Notes under the pieces: generated by a model
What the model was told of the DNA's origin: nothing
Seen by the model: the letters and a program-made list of their open reading frames with translations, nothing else
Database searches by the model: none
NCBI RefSeq assembly: GCF_900101875.1
Contig: NZ_FNAI01000001.1
Coordinates: 1 to 64,000, forward strand
From: Mucilaginibacter pineti
GTDB lineage: Bacteria; Bacteroidota; Bacteroidia; Sphingobacteriales; Sphingobacteriaceae
Reading direction: 5' to 3'
DNA: 64,000 nucleotides
Made by a program: the position numbers and the translations under genes
In this document: in pieces, positions 45,457-54,110 of the stretch
Layout of the letters: each line of letters starts with the position of its first letter
Position numbering within the stretch: position 1 is the stretch's first letter

Positions 45457-46632
45457 ATGAAGAAAAATTTGCTGCCTTTGGCATTGGGAGGTTTAGGTAT
45501 AGGTACCACCGAGTTCATGATGATGGGGCTGTTACCAGATATAGCCAAAGATTTTCACATCACCATACCCCAGGCCGGTCACTTTATTTCTGCATATGCT
45601 TTGGGTGTGGTAATAGGCGCGCCTTTGCTGGTTGCCGCCAGCAGCAGCATCGCCCCTAAAAAAATACTGTTTGTACTTATGGCCATGTTTACGGTATTTA
45701 ACACCATATCTTGCTTTGCGCCAAATCCAACTATTTTATTTATAGCCCGTTTGTTCTCCGGTTTACCGCATGGTGCATTCTTTGGGGTTGGATCTGTTGT
45801 GGCCAGCAGGCTTGCCGACAAAGGTAAACAGGCGCAGGCAATCTCCATTATGTTCGCCGGACTTACGGTAGCTAACCTGCTTACTGTTCCGGTTGAAACT
45901 TATATAGGTCATCATTTTTCATGGCGATACACTTTTGGCAGCGTGGGTCTTATCGGGCTTATTACTATGCTGTCCATTTATTTTATGCTGCCTGCATTGC
46001 CGGTAAGCAGAACGGGCAATATAAAATCGGAGTTGAAAGTATTTAATCGGCTTGATCCCTGGCTTATAGTGCTCATAACCGCTATTGGTACTGGCGGGCT
46101 ATTTTGCTGGATAAGTTATATATCTCCGTTGATGACAGAGGTTTCTCATTTTTCGGCGGCCACTGTGCCATACATTATGGTTGTTGCCGGTTTAGGCATG
46201 GTTGTAGGAAATATAATAGGGGGTAAGCTGGCTGATAAATTGAAGCCACTTAGCGCCTGTATGGTATTACTGGTAGCTATGGCGGCCGCCTTGTTAACTA
46301 TTTATTTTGTTTCGGGTAACCAGGTAATGTCGCTTATCATGACGTTTATCTGCGGCAGCCTTTCTATCGCTATAGCTTCGCCTATACAGATCCTCATGAT
46401 TCAAACCACAAAAGGGGCCGAAATGATGGGCGCATCAATAACGCAGGCCGCTTTCAATATAGGCAATGCTCTGGGTGCGTTTTTAGGAGGATTGCCAATA
46501 GCTGCAGGTCTGGGTTATACTTCGCCGGAGTTGGTTGGGGTAGCTATGGCACTTACAGGTGCGTGCTTTGCCTTCGTGCTGTTGAAACGGAATCAAAAAG
46601 CTGCTGTTCCAGTAGAGGTAGTTTTGGTTTGA
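45457..46632 (+). CDS. MFS transporter of the AraJ/DHA1 type
   Basis: A 391-residue membrane protein with about 12 hydrophobic helices. It opens with LPLALGGLGIGTTEFMMMGLLPDIAKDF, the motif of the AraJ/YdhP/SotB branch of drug-H+ antiporter-1 transporters, and has FSGLPHGAFFGVGSVVASRLAD in the second/third helix region plus the repeat-half equivalent GLGMVVGNIIGGKLADKLKP. These transporters export sugars, arabinose-like metabolites or drugs. Its position beside the glycan locus allows sugar efflux, but the GH2 terminator and its own -7 box show that it is a separate unit, so the link is loose. Confidence 0.88.
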   Translation: MKKNLLPLALGGLGIGTTEFMMMGLLPDIAKDFHITIPQAGHFISAYALGVVIGAPLLVAASSSIAPKKILFVLMAMFTVFNTISCFAPNPTILFIARLFSGLPHGAFFGVGSVVASRLADKGKQAQAISIMFAGLTVANLLTVPVETYIGHHFSWRYTFGSVGLIGLITMLSIYFMLPALPVSRTGNIKSELKVFNRLDPWLIVLITAIGTGGLFCWISYISPLMTEVSHFSAATVPYIMVVAGLGMVVGNIIGGKLADKLKPLSACMVLLVAMAAALLTIYFVSGNQVMSLIMTFICGSLSIAIASPIQILMIQTTKGAEMMGASITQAAFNIGNALGAFLGGLPIAAGLGYTSPELVGVAMALTGACFAFVLLKRNQKAAVPVEVVLV

Positions 46633-46687
46633 TGAGTATTAATAGTATCCGATAAAAATATTAAAACAGCAAAACAGGCCGGGATAG

Positions 46688-47044
46688 TTAAATAAGCTTT
46701 CTTGGCCTTTTCTTTTTAGCGGGGTCATTTGTGCGGTCTGTTTTAACATAGCCGACGGTTTTTGGACCACGGGAGAATGACTTAGGGGCAGGTGTTATTG
46801 CATTTTCGTCCCTTATTTTTACGGATAACATACGGCCGCTTATTTCGGTACCGTCTAATTCTATAACGGCGTTTTCGGCATCCTGCAGGGTTTTCATTTC
46901 TAAAAACGCGTAACCTTTGCAGATCTTCGTTTTTTTATCTCTTACAATTTTAATGGTATCCACTTCCCCGTGAATGCTAACCAGCTTAACGAGTTCAAGT
47001 TCTGACATTTCTAAAGGAAAGCCGCCTATAAATATTTTGATCAT
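46688..47044 (-). CDS. Small RRM RNA-binding protein
   Basis: A 118-residue protein with one RNA-recognition motif: RNP2 is IKIFIGGFP at the N-terminus and RNP1 is KGYAFLEM (~45-52), with the expected beta-alpha-beta order (LVKLVSIHGEVDTIKIVRDKKTKICKGYAFLEM, then AENAVIELDGTEISGRMLSVKI). A ~35-residue basic tail ends KKKRPRKLI. Such stand-alone RRM proteins of Bacteroidota bind single-stranded RNA and are thought to act in cold response or mRNA control. It is a close relative of the gene at 51904, with the same tail. A TATATTTG -7 box lies 18 bases upstream of the start. It converges with the MFS gene. Confidence 0.92.
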   Translation of the reverse strand: MIKIFIGGFPLEMSELELVKLVSIHGEVDTIKIVRDKKTKICKGYAFLEMKTLQDAENAVIELDGTEISGRMLSVKIRDENAITPAPKSFSRGPKTVGYVKTDRTNDPAKKKRPRKLI

Positions 47045-47062
47045 GGGTAAATGATTTTACTG

Positions 47063-47070
47063 CAAATATA
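47063..47070 (-). promoter_or_regulatory. -7 promoter box (TATATTTG) of the RRM gene
   Basis: Read on the minus strand, the sequence is TATATTTG, an exact match to TAnnTTTG, 18 bases before the start codon at 47044. Transcription would begin about 12 bases before the ATG. No clear -33 TTTG is seen. Confidence 0.55.
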
Positions 47071-47229
47071 CTCAATCAATAAAACACTATGTACTAATTA
47101 TTACGAGCTGCGGTTTTTATCTGTATCATTAAAAATAAAACTTGCATTAATCGCTGATTTTTATAGTATAACAGCCGCCATAAAATCATAATATTTATTT
47201 AATTTAACGGCATATTATAATGCTTCTTT

Positions 47230-48003
47230 ATGGCAGAAACACCGCTTATACAAATTCATAATCTTAAAAAATCATACGGTTCAAAATTAGTACTCAAAGG
47301 GCTGTCACTTGACATTTATCCCGGGCAGGTTATTGGCTACATAGGGCCAAACGGGGCGGGTAAATCAACCACGGTTAAGATCCTTACCGGGCTTATTCCC
47401 GATTTTGAAGGCGAGGTTATTGTTGATGGCATTAATATGGCCACCAATCCGCTCGAAATTAAGAAAATGATAGGCTACGTGCCCGAAAACGCCGAGATCT
47501 ACGACGTGCTTACACCATTGGAATACCTTGATTTTATAGGTAAACTATATGGCATGGAAGAAGCTGTATTGCACGAAAGGGCAAAGCGGCTGCTCATGGC
47601 ATTTGGCCTGGGCACCAACGGCGACGACCGCATGGATACCTTTTCCAAAGGGATGAAGCAAAAGGTGCTGCTCATTTCGGGGATAATCCATAACCCTAAG
47701 ATCATCATATTAGATGAACCATTATCGGGGTTGGATGCCAACGCGGTTATTATGATAAAGGAACTCATCATGCGTTTATCGCAGGAGGGTAAAACTATTT
47801 TTTACTGCTCGCACATGATGGATGTGGTAGAGAAGGTATCTGATAGGATCTTACTTATCAATAAAGGTGAGATAATTGCCGATGGAACTTTTGAGTCGCT
47901 TAAGCAAAACCATAGTGATACGCTGGAACGCATTTTCTCAAAACTAACGGGCCGCGAAGATTCGGCTAACGAAACAGATGCTATTATTAACGCTTTCGAT
48001 TAA
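47230..48003 (+). CDS. ABC transporter ATP-binding protein
   Basis: A 257-residue ATPase with all ABC motifs in order: Walker A GPNGAGKST (~39-47), Q-loop region around MIGYVPENAEIYDVLTPLEYLDFIGKLYG, signature FSKGMKQKVLLISGIIHNP (a variant of LSGGQ), Walker B IIILDEPLSGLDAN and the switch His in FYCSHMMDVVE. It resembles the ATPases of ABC-2-type exporters. The permease gene starts 18 bp downstream, so the pair forms one transporter. The substrate is not indicated; an exported lipid, peptide or antibiotic is possible. Confidence 0.93.
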   Translation: MAETPLIQIHNLKKSYGSKLVLKGLSLDIYPGQVIGYIGPNGAGKSTTVKILTGLIPDFEGEVIVDGINMATNPLEIKKMIGYVPENAEIYDVLTPLEYLDFIGKLYGMEEAVLHERAKRLLMAFGLGTNGDDRMDTFSKGMKQKVLLISGIIHNPKIIILDEPLSGLDANAVIMIKELIMRLSQEGKTIFYCSHMMDVVEKVSDRILLINKGEIIADGTFESLKQNHSDTLERIFSKLTGREDSANETDAIINAFD

Positions 48004-48021
48004 TAAAGCCTCCATTGCAGA

Positions 48022-49746
48022 ATGAATAATATCCTTTTAATGTTCCTTTCTATGGATAAGATATTTTTACGCCTGGTATCGGCCTTTTACCCAATTTTGG
48101 CCAAAACCGGTGTTGATACCGAGCAGCTCAATGAAATATTGCGCGTAAAGCTGCTGATGGATACCCGCCGGCCAAAGGCTATGTTTGCAACGCGTAAAAG
48201 CGCGCAAAACAACAAGGGGCAGCAATCACCAATACTTATCAGTTTTTTTACCTTGCTGATGGGCTTTTTTATCGGCCTTATACTTATTGTAAGTAAAGCG
48301 CCGTACGTTGGCGAAACCTTTTACTTTATTGTATTTATGGTGCTTATGGCACTTACGCTGATCTCTGACTTTACCACGGTTTTAATTGATACCCGCGACC
48401 AGTTCATCATTCTCCCACGCCCGGTTAGCGATAGAACTATAGCCGTATCGCGGATCATGCACATCAGTATCTATGTGCTGCGTTTGGCCCTGTTACAAGG
48501 ACTTCCGGCGCTCATCATTGTAGGTTTTGTTGACGGGATATGGGCGGTGCCTATATTTTTTATACAAATACTGGAAGCTACCTTCCTGAGCATATTTATG
48601 GTGAATGTTATTTATTTGCTGCTGATGAAAGTTGTGAGTCCGCAGCGTTTTAAGGATATCATCAGTTACTTTCAAATAGGATTTTCGATAATCATATTTG
48701 CTACTTATTACCTGCTGCCCCGGTTGATAGATATATCTGTTTTGGGCAATATTCAATTGCTGAGCCATTGGTGGGCATACCTGTTGCCGCCTGTATGGAT
48801 AGCTGCCTTAAATGAATCGCTGATCCATGCCACCCGGGCCGATATGATAACCAGGATCCTGGCTATCGTGGGTTTCACAACACCGGCGGTGGGTTTGTGG
48901 TTTGTAGCTAAGGTATTGGCACCAGGCTTTAACAGGCGGTTATCTGTTATTGCAACATCCGATGGTAACAGCAATACAACGGGTAAGGTAAAAAAAGCAG
49001 GCAGGTTCAATTTAATAGAAAAGCTGTCAAATCTTGTTGCGTCAGATCCTGTTGAAAATGCCGGGTTCCGCATCACCTGGAAACTGGCGGCGCGTACACG
49101 CGAGTTTAAAATGAAGGTGTATCCTGCGTTTGCTTATGTACCTATCTACTTCCTGTACTTCGCGCTTAATGGCAAAGGCGATTCACTGTCTGACAGGATA
49201 GATAAACTACAGGCCGGGCATACCTATGTTTTTCTCATTTACCTGTGTACGTTTATATTATCATCCATCCTCATGAATATTTCCATGTCTGAAAAATATA
49301 AATCGGCATGGGTTTATTACGCGTTGCCAATCGGGGCTCCGGGTAAGATTCTTTCGGGTATGTATAAAGCCATTATTGTACTTTATTTTTTACCTTATTG
49401 CCTGGTGCTGAGTATCGGAATTATTGCCATATGGGGCCCAGCGGCCATAAACGACCTTATCCTGGCATTTTTAATAAGCCTTATTTACGGTATTTTAATG
49501 GCCCTGTTCATGGTTAAGGGTTTACCTTTCTCCAACCCGGTTGTAGTGAAACAAGGTGGGGGTAAAATGATCACCTCGCTCATGATCCTGTTATTTATAG
49601 GGGGTATTGGCTTTGGGCATTACTTTTTAATGCGCTGGGAAAATGTGGTTTGGATATGTATAATACCTGCGTTGTTAATTAACTGGGTAATGTTCAGGTA
49701 TTACAAAAGGCAAACGTGGGATAATATTGAGCTGTCTGAAATTTAA
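48022..49746 (+). CDS. ABC-2-type transporter membrane protein
   Basis: A 574-residue integral membrane protein with roughly twelve hydrophobic segments, for example ILISFFTLLMGFFIGLILIVS, FYFIVFMVLMALTLISDFTTVLI, MVNVIYLLLMKVV, IGFSIIIFATYYLLPR, and a C-terminal cluster ending MILLFIGGIGFGHYFLM. A ~100-residue soluble loop (about 290-370) divides two bundles. No substrate-binding or peptidase domain is attached. It starts 18 bp after the ATPase gene and is presumably its partner, giving an exporter of a (TMD2, NBD2) kind. The substrate is unknown. Confidence 0.85.
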   Translation: MNNILLMFLSMDKIFLRLVSAFYPILAKTGVDTEQLNEILRVKLLMDTRRPKAMFATRKSAQNNKGQQSPILISFFTLLMGFFIGLILIVSKAPYVGETFYFIVFMVLMALTLISDFTTVLIDTRDQFIILPRPVSDRTIAVSRIMHISIYVLRLALLQGLPALIIVGFVDGIWAVPIFFIQILEATFLSIFMVNVIYLLLMKVVSPQRFKDIISYFQIGFSIIIFATYYLLPRLIDISVLGNIQLLSHWWAYLLPPVWIAALNESLIHATRADMITRILAIVGFTTPAVGLWFVAKVLAPGFNRRLSVIATSDGNSNTTGKVKKAGRFNLIEKLSNLVASDPVENAGFRITWKLAARTREFKMKVYPAFAYVPIYFLYFALNGKGDSLSDRIDKLQAGHTYVFLIYLCTFILSSILMNISMSEKYKSAWVYYALPIGAPGKILSGMYKAIIVLYFLPYCLVLSIGIIAIWGPAAINDLILAFLISLIYGILMALFMVKGLPFSNPVVVKQGGGKMITSLMILLFIGGIGFGHYFLMRWENVVWICIIPALLINWVMFRYYKRQTWDNIELSEI

Positions 49747-49883
49747 GCAGTTATTAATAGCTATTGGCGAAGTGCTTTTTTATTTACAGGTTCTTTTAAG
49801 AAATACAACTGTTAGAGTGATAATAACGTAAAAGGAGAACACTTATTCCTAAAAGTTCTGCTTTCGTTAATCCAATCCTAACT

Positions 49884-51836
49884 ATGATCATCAAGGGCCT
49901 GCGTTTATCACTTTTATTTAGTTTATCTGTTTTGGCGGCTTGCGGGCAAGATACTCGTCGCAGAGAACTGGTTATTGTGAAGGATAGCCTGGCAATAAAG
50001 CATTACGCGGATAAAAGTAAAGCGTACCAGCAGAATTTCCCCGATTCGGCTTTGAGCTATGCAGATCAGGGACTGAAACTGTCAAGAAAGTTGAAATACC
50101 GGCATGGCGAAGGAATTATGCTGGATAGGTTGGCCGACATTAACGCAAGATATGGCAATCTGGGGCTGGCCATCAAGTACAGGCAGGAGGCGCTAACTAT
50201 TTTTAAAACGCTCAATGATGCTGCCAGTGTTGCAGACACCCGCTCAGGTTTAGGGATTCTCGTTGCCCGCAAGGGCGACCGCATAACTGGCAATACGCTT
50301 CTTAGGCAAACCCTTGCATTTTACCGTACGCGCAAAGACACTGCGGGCATTATCCTTTCAGAAACACGTTTAGGAGAGGTGCAGGAGTTAGTTGGTAACC
50401 ACAAACAAGCCTTAGTTTGGTATACCGAAGCGGAGCAATTACAGGAAGGAAGGCCGCTAACCGACGATTATTTAGGCTTGATCAGTAGTATAGGCAAACT
50501 ACATACCCGGCACGGCAATCATAACCAGGCCATTGCCTATTATGAAAAAGGAATCAGCAAAAGCAGTTCCGGGCGGTATGTTAAATCCCATATAGCCTTT
50601 TTACATCAGGCCGGTAAGGCCGCCGACTCGCTTGGCGATAAGGCTAAGGCATTAGATTACCATCGCCGCGGCTTACAAAAGGCCCGGGAAAATGGGTTGC
50701 AGGAAGAGGAGGCACGCTCCCTTATGGCAATAGCGGGTACTCTGAAAAATGAAGACGCTACGCAAAGTATCACACACCTGAAAAATGCGCTGGCTATTTC
50801 ACGTAACATCGGGGAGAAACAGCTATCCGCAGAAATTTACCATAGTCTTTCAGATATTTATCGTCAGCAAGCTCGCTATGAAGAAGCGTTGCAGGCATTG
50901 GAGGCTCACCACCGCTTGCTTGATAGTTTGCAGGAAGCCAACGAGGGGCATAAGTTGGCGGTGTTGCAGGGCAGCTATGAACTGGCCGAATCGCGTTTAC
51001 ATATAGAATCGCTGGAGCTTATCAATCGCCAGAGAACAGATCAGCGCAATGAGGGCTTAATAGCAGCCATAGCCGTTTTGCTTATCCTGTTGGTGCTTAC
51101 CTTTTATTTCTACAAAACAAAGCGGCTCAACCAGCAATTGCAATCTTCCAATCTTATAAAAGATAAGTTATTCTCTATTATTGGTCATGATCTGCGTAAT
51201 CCGATAGGGGGGATAACCCAGTTACTCGCTTTGATGGAAGAAGGCGGTCTGTCTGAAAATGAAATGTATGAGCTGGTAACCGAAATGAAAAAGCAGGGTA
51301 ATGTTACACTCGAAATTTTAAACGCACTACTTAACTGGGGCGAGGCACAGCTTAAAGGCATACACATTAAACCGGTTAACTTTAATGCTAAAGACAGTAT
51401 CCTGAAAAATATGGCCGCACTGCAGCAACAGGCGGCAGATAAATCTATCCAAATTCATGACCACTCGGCAGCGCAGCTGGAAGTGTTTGGCGATGTTAAC
51501 CATTTCGATTTTATTATCCGTAACCTGTTATCTAACGCTATCAAATTCAGCAGGCCTTTGGGGCAGGTGGAAATTAGTGCCGAAATACAGGCAGGGGCAA
51601 ATCAGCTAACTTTTGCCATAAAGGATTATGGCAAAGGCATCAGCCCCGAACAGCAGGCGTTATTCTTAAAATCGAACCTTGATATTTCTTACGGTACAAA
51701 AGGCGAAAAAGGGACAGGTATCGGACTCATGCTCTCCAAAGAGTTTATTACTGCTAATCACGGCCGTATTTGGTTAGATAGCAAGGTGGGTGAGGGAACG
51801 GTTTTTTACTTCACTTTTCCGCAGGTAAAAAAGTAA
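49884..51836 (+). CDS. Orphan TPR-sensor histidine kinase with lipobox
   Basis: A 650-residue kinase. The N-terminus is a lipoprotein-type signal (LLFSLSVLAAC, Cys20), unusual for a kinase. Residues ~40-380 are TPR-like helices (YQQNFPDSALSYADQGLKLSRKL; HKQALVWYTEAEQLQ; YEEALQALEAHHRLLDSLQE). One transmembrane helix lies at ~391-411, then a coiled coil and HisKA with FSIIGHDLRNPIGGI (His435). The HATPase domain is complete: NLLSNAIKFS, KDYGKGIS and KGTGIGLMLSKEF. Unlike the kinase at 15923, all ATP-binding boxes are intact. No response regulator is encoded nearby, so its partner is elsewhere. It has its own unit, ~137 bp after the ABC permease. Confidence 0.9.
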   Translation: MIIKGLRLSLLFSLSVLAACGQDTRRRELVIVKDSLAIKHYADKSKAYQQNFPDSALSYADQGLKLSRKLKYRHGEGIMLDRLADINARYGNLGLAIKYRQEALTIFKTLNDAASVADTRSGLGILVARKGDRITGNTLLRQTLAFYRTRKDTAGIILSETRLGEVQELVGNHKQALVWYTEAEQLQEGRPLTDDYLGLISSIGKLHTRHGNHNQAIAYYEKGISKSSSGRYVKSHIAFLHQAGKAADSLGDKAKALDYHRRGLQKARENGLQEEEARSLMAIAGTLKNEDATQSITHLKNALAISRNIGEKQLSAEIYHSLSDIYRQQARYEEALQALEAHHRLLDSLQEANEGHKLAVLQGSYELAESRLHIESLELINRQRTDQRNEGLIAAIAVLLILLVLTFYFYKTKRLNQQLQSSNLIKDKLFSIIGHDLRNPIGGITQLLALMEEGGLSENEMYELVTEMKKQGNVTLEILNALLNWGEAQLKGIHIKPVNFNAKDSILKNMAALQQQAADKSIQIHDHSAAQLEVFGDVNHFDFIIRNLLSNAIKFSRPLGQVEISAEIQAGANQLTFAIKDYGKGISPEQQALFLKSNLDISYGTKGEKGTGIGLMLSKEFITANHGRIWLDSKVGEGTVFYFTFPQVKK

Positions 51837-51890
51837 TTTTAAAGAAACTCAGTAAAAATCATAGTCTGTTATACGAATATCAAAAAGTAG

Positions 51891-51898
51891 TATCTTTG
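51891..51898 (+). promoter_or_regulatory. -7 promoter box (TATCTTTG) giving a near-leaderless transcript
   Basis: TATCTTTG matches the Bacteroidota -7 consensus TAnnTTTG exactly, and the start codon begins 5 bases later at 51904. If this box is used, the mRNA starts at or within a few bases of the ATG. A weak -33 is not obvious. Confidence 0.65.
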
Positions 51899-51903
51899 CC
51901 GTT

Positions 51904-52224
51904 ATGGTTAAGTTATTTATAGTAGGTATCCCAAGGGACATGGACGAGATAGAATTACTCGAAATGTTTATCATACATGGTCAGGTAGACCAGGTAAAGA
52001 TCATTACCGATATAAATACAGGCGAAAGTAAAGGCTATGGATTTGTAGATATGACCGATCAGCCGGGAGCCGACAGGGCAATTGCGGCACTTGACGGATC
52101 GGAGATAGACGACAGGCAAATAAGCGTACGAATAGCAGAAGACAAAAGGCCGGCCCCTCCGGCCCCAAAAGTTTTTAAAGTTGATCCTACAGAACGTAAA
52201 AAAAGGCCCAGAAAACGTTTCTGA
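51904..52224 (+). CDS. Small RRM RNA-binding protein (paralogue)
   Basis: A 106-residue protein with a single RNA-recognition motif: RNP2 is VKLFIVGIP at the start, RNP1 is KGYGFVDM (~41-48), and the last strand follows LDGSEIDDRQISVRI. The basic tail, KKRPRKRF, mirrors that of the protein at 46688, so the two are paralogues within ~5 kb. The role is probably RNA binding in post-transcriptional control or cold adaptation, as proposed for such small Bacteroidota RRM proteins. The promoter box is only 5 bases from the start codon. Confidence 0.92.
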   Translation: MVKLFIVGIPRDMDEIELLEMFIIHGQVDQVKIITDINTGESKGYGFVDMTDQPGADRAIAALDGSEIDDRQISVRIAEDKRPAPPAPKVFKVDPTERKKRPRKRF

Positions 52225-52624
52225 ATTATGCCGTTTGGTGATCAAACATCAAACCCTTTAGCACATTTATTTAAATAGCATTACCTTCTCTGTATTGGTA
52301 AGTCAATATTGCCTTTTGGGCTAATAAGTGGCATATAATGATTTTTTTAATTGTAATAATTTAATAACAAGTTACAGTTTTGCATCATTTTGCTTATGTT
52401 TACTGCACGTAATAACTACACTAAAACAATTTAGATAATAGATATTTCGTATTTCTTCGTAGTAGAATTAATTAAACCTTAGTTATAAACTTAAAGCCAA
52501 TGCAACAACAAAAATAGTACACTCTATAGTTTAGGGTTGTGCACTCCTGTGTTCTGCCGTGTGGTATCAGCTGCACCTTCAGAAAGCTAATTAACCTTTC
52601 CAACAATTATTTTTTATATAGATT
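52225..52624. other. Long intergenic leader before the DUF1080 operon
   Basis: This 400-bp AT-rich gap precedes the DUF1080/azurin operon. I see no open frame, tRNA or terminator-class hairpin. A short GTTTG-GTGAT-CAAAC hairpin occurs near 52230. TAGTTTAG near 52528 is a one-mismatch -7 candidate, which would leave a ~90-base leader. The length allows regulatory sites but none can be named. Confidence 0.35.
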
Positions 52625-54079
52625 ATGCAAAACAAATACTTTTTAAAGTTCCTATGTCTGCAGGTGTTTTTAATAAATACTGCAGTGGTTTTCCAGGGTC
52701 ATGCCCAGGCACCGGCATCCGGTCAAATTTCGCTGAATGATCTTTCAGCATTTAAAACACCATCGGCCAATTGGTCAATTGCAGGTTCAGTAGTTGCCGA
52801 TTTTAACAAGGTAAATACCATCAGCAAAAAAGACGGTCAGGGTATCTTGGTTAACATTCCCGGCAAAAGCAAAAACGAAGATCTGTTTACCAATTTTGAA
52901 CACGGCGATCTTGACCTGAACTTTGATTTTATCATGCCGAAAGAATCTAACTCGGGCGTATACCTGCAAGGCCGTTATGAAATTCAACTACTTGACAGCT
53001 GGGGTAAAGATAACGTAACCAACAGCGATCTGGGCGCGGTTTACCAGCGCTGGGACGAAAGCCGCTCCAATGGTCAGTTTGGTTATGATGGTGTGGCGCC
53101 ACGCTTAAATGTGAGCCGTGCCCCCGGATTATGGCAACACCTGCATATTTTATTCAACGCACCAAAGTTTGACGCCGCCGGTAAAAAAACAGCCAACGCC
53201 CGTGTAGTAAAGATTGAACTGAACGGTGTTACCATTATTGAAAATGCTGATTTGCAAGGCCCAACACGCGGATCGGCATTTGCAGAAGAAGCTGCAAGTG
53301 GTCCGCTCAGGATCCAGGGCGATCATGGTGCCGTAGCTATAAAAAATATCAATTATAAAACCAGTGTTAACCCCGCAATTGTCGATGGTTCAAAACGCGT
53401 ATGGGATGAAAACGATAAGCCCGTTACTGTTGATGTAAAAGGCGAGCCTGTGGTATTCCGCAGCTTTGTTGATATCCCGGGTAAAAGGGTTACCCACTCT
53501 GCCAGCATTGGTTATCCGCATAACATAAGCTATGGTTATGATCTGGACAATGGCGCTATTTACCAGGTTTGGAAAGGCGGTTTCCTTGATGCTTCGCCAA
53601 TGTGGTTATCACGCGGCGATGGTAACGCAAGGCCTATTGGCAGCGTTATCAATTTAAGCGATGCATCATCACTTGCTATTTTAAATACTACTACCGAATC
53701 ATGGCCAGATACGCTTGCCGATCTTGTTTATCGCCCTAAAGGCTACGAGCTTGATGAGCAGGGTTACCCAACCTTTAAATACATTTTTAACGGTATTCAT
53801 GTAAATGATAAAACTACCGCTAACGAAGGCAAATCATTAACCCGTAACATCAGTGTTGATGGTCCTGCGCCAAAAAACCTGTATGCCCGTGCAGCTGTCG
53901 GAAGTGATATTACCGAAGTAGGCGATGGCTTGTACAGCGTAAATAACTTTGAATATTATGTACAGTTTGATAAAGGCACCAAGCCTGTATTACGTACAAC
54001 TTCAAAAGGTAAGGAGTTACTGTTACCGGTAAAAAATACCGATAAAGGTACCTCTGTTCAATATTCACTGATCTGGTAA
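52625..54079 (+). CDS. Secreted DUF1080 (3-keto-disaccharide hydrolase-like) protein
   Basis: A 484-residue exported protein (signal near residues 8-28, FLCLQVFLINTAVVFQGHA). Residues ~35-250 fit the DUF1080 / 3-keto-disaccharide hydrolase fold: LNDLSAFKTPSANWSIAG, HGDLDLNFDFIMPKESNSGVYLQGRYEIQLLDSWGK, LWQHLHILFNAP, VKIELNGVTIIENADLQGPT and GPLRIQGDHGAVAIKNINYKT. The C-terminal ~220 residues form an extra beta domain that I do not recognise (FRSFVDIPGKRVTHSASIGYPHNISYGYD). Family members can hydrolyse 3-keto-glycosides or bind glycans. It is followed after 31 bp by the beta-propeller/azurin gene; together they suggest oxidation of a sugar followed by cleavage, an inference. Confidence 0.87.
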   Translation: MQNKYFLKFLCLQVFLINTAVVFQGHAQAPASGQISLNDLSAFKTPSANWSIAGSVVADFNKVNTISKKDGQGILVNIPGKSKNEDLFTNFEHGDLDLNFDFIMPKESNSGVYLQGRYEIQLLDSWGKDNVTNSDLGAVYQRWDESRSNGQFGYDGVAPRLNVSRAPGLWQHLHILFNAPKFDAAGKKTANARVVKIELNGVTIIENADLQGPTRGSAFAEEAASGPLRIQGDHGAVAIKNINYKTSVNPAIVDGSKRVWDENDKPVTVDVKGEPVVFRSFVDIPGKRVTHSASIGYPHNISYGYDLDNGAIYQVWKGGFLDASPMWLSRGDGNARPIGSVINLSDASSLAILNTTTESWPDTLADLVYRPKGYELDEQGYPTFKYIFNGIHVNDKTTANEGKSLTRNISVDGPAPKNLYARAAVGSDITEVGDGLYSVNNFEYYVQFDKGTKPVLRTTSKGKELLLPVKNTDKGTSVQYSLIW

Positions 54080-54110
54080 CCCCGTTAAAAAAGACATTAA
54101 AATTTATCAA

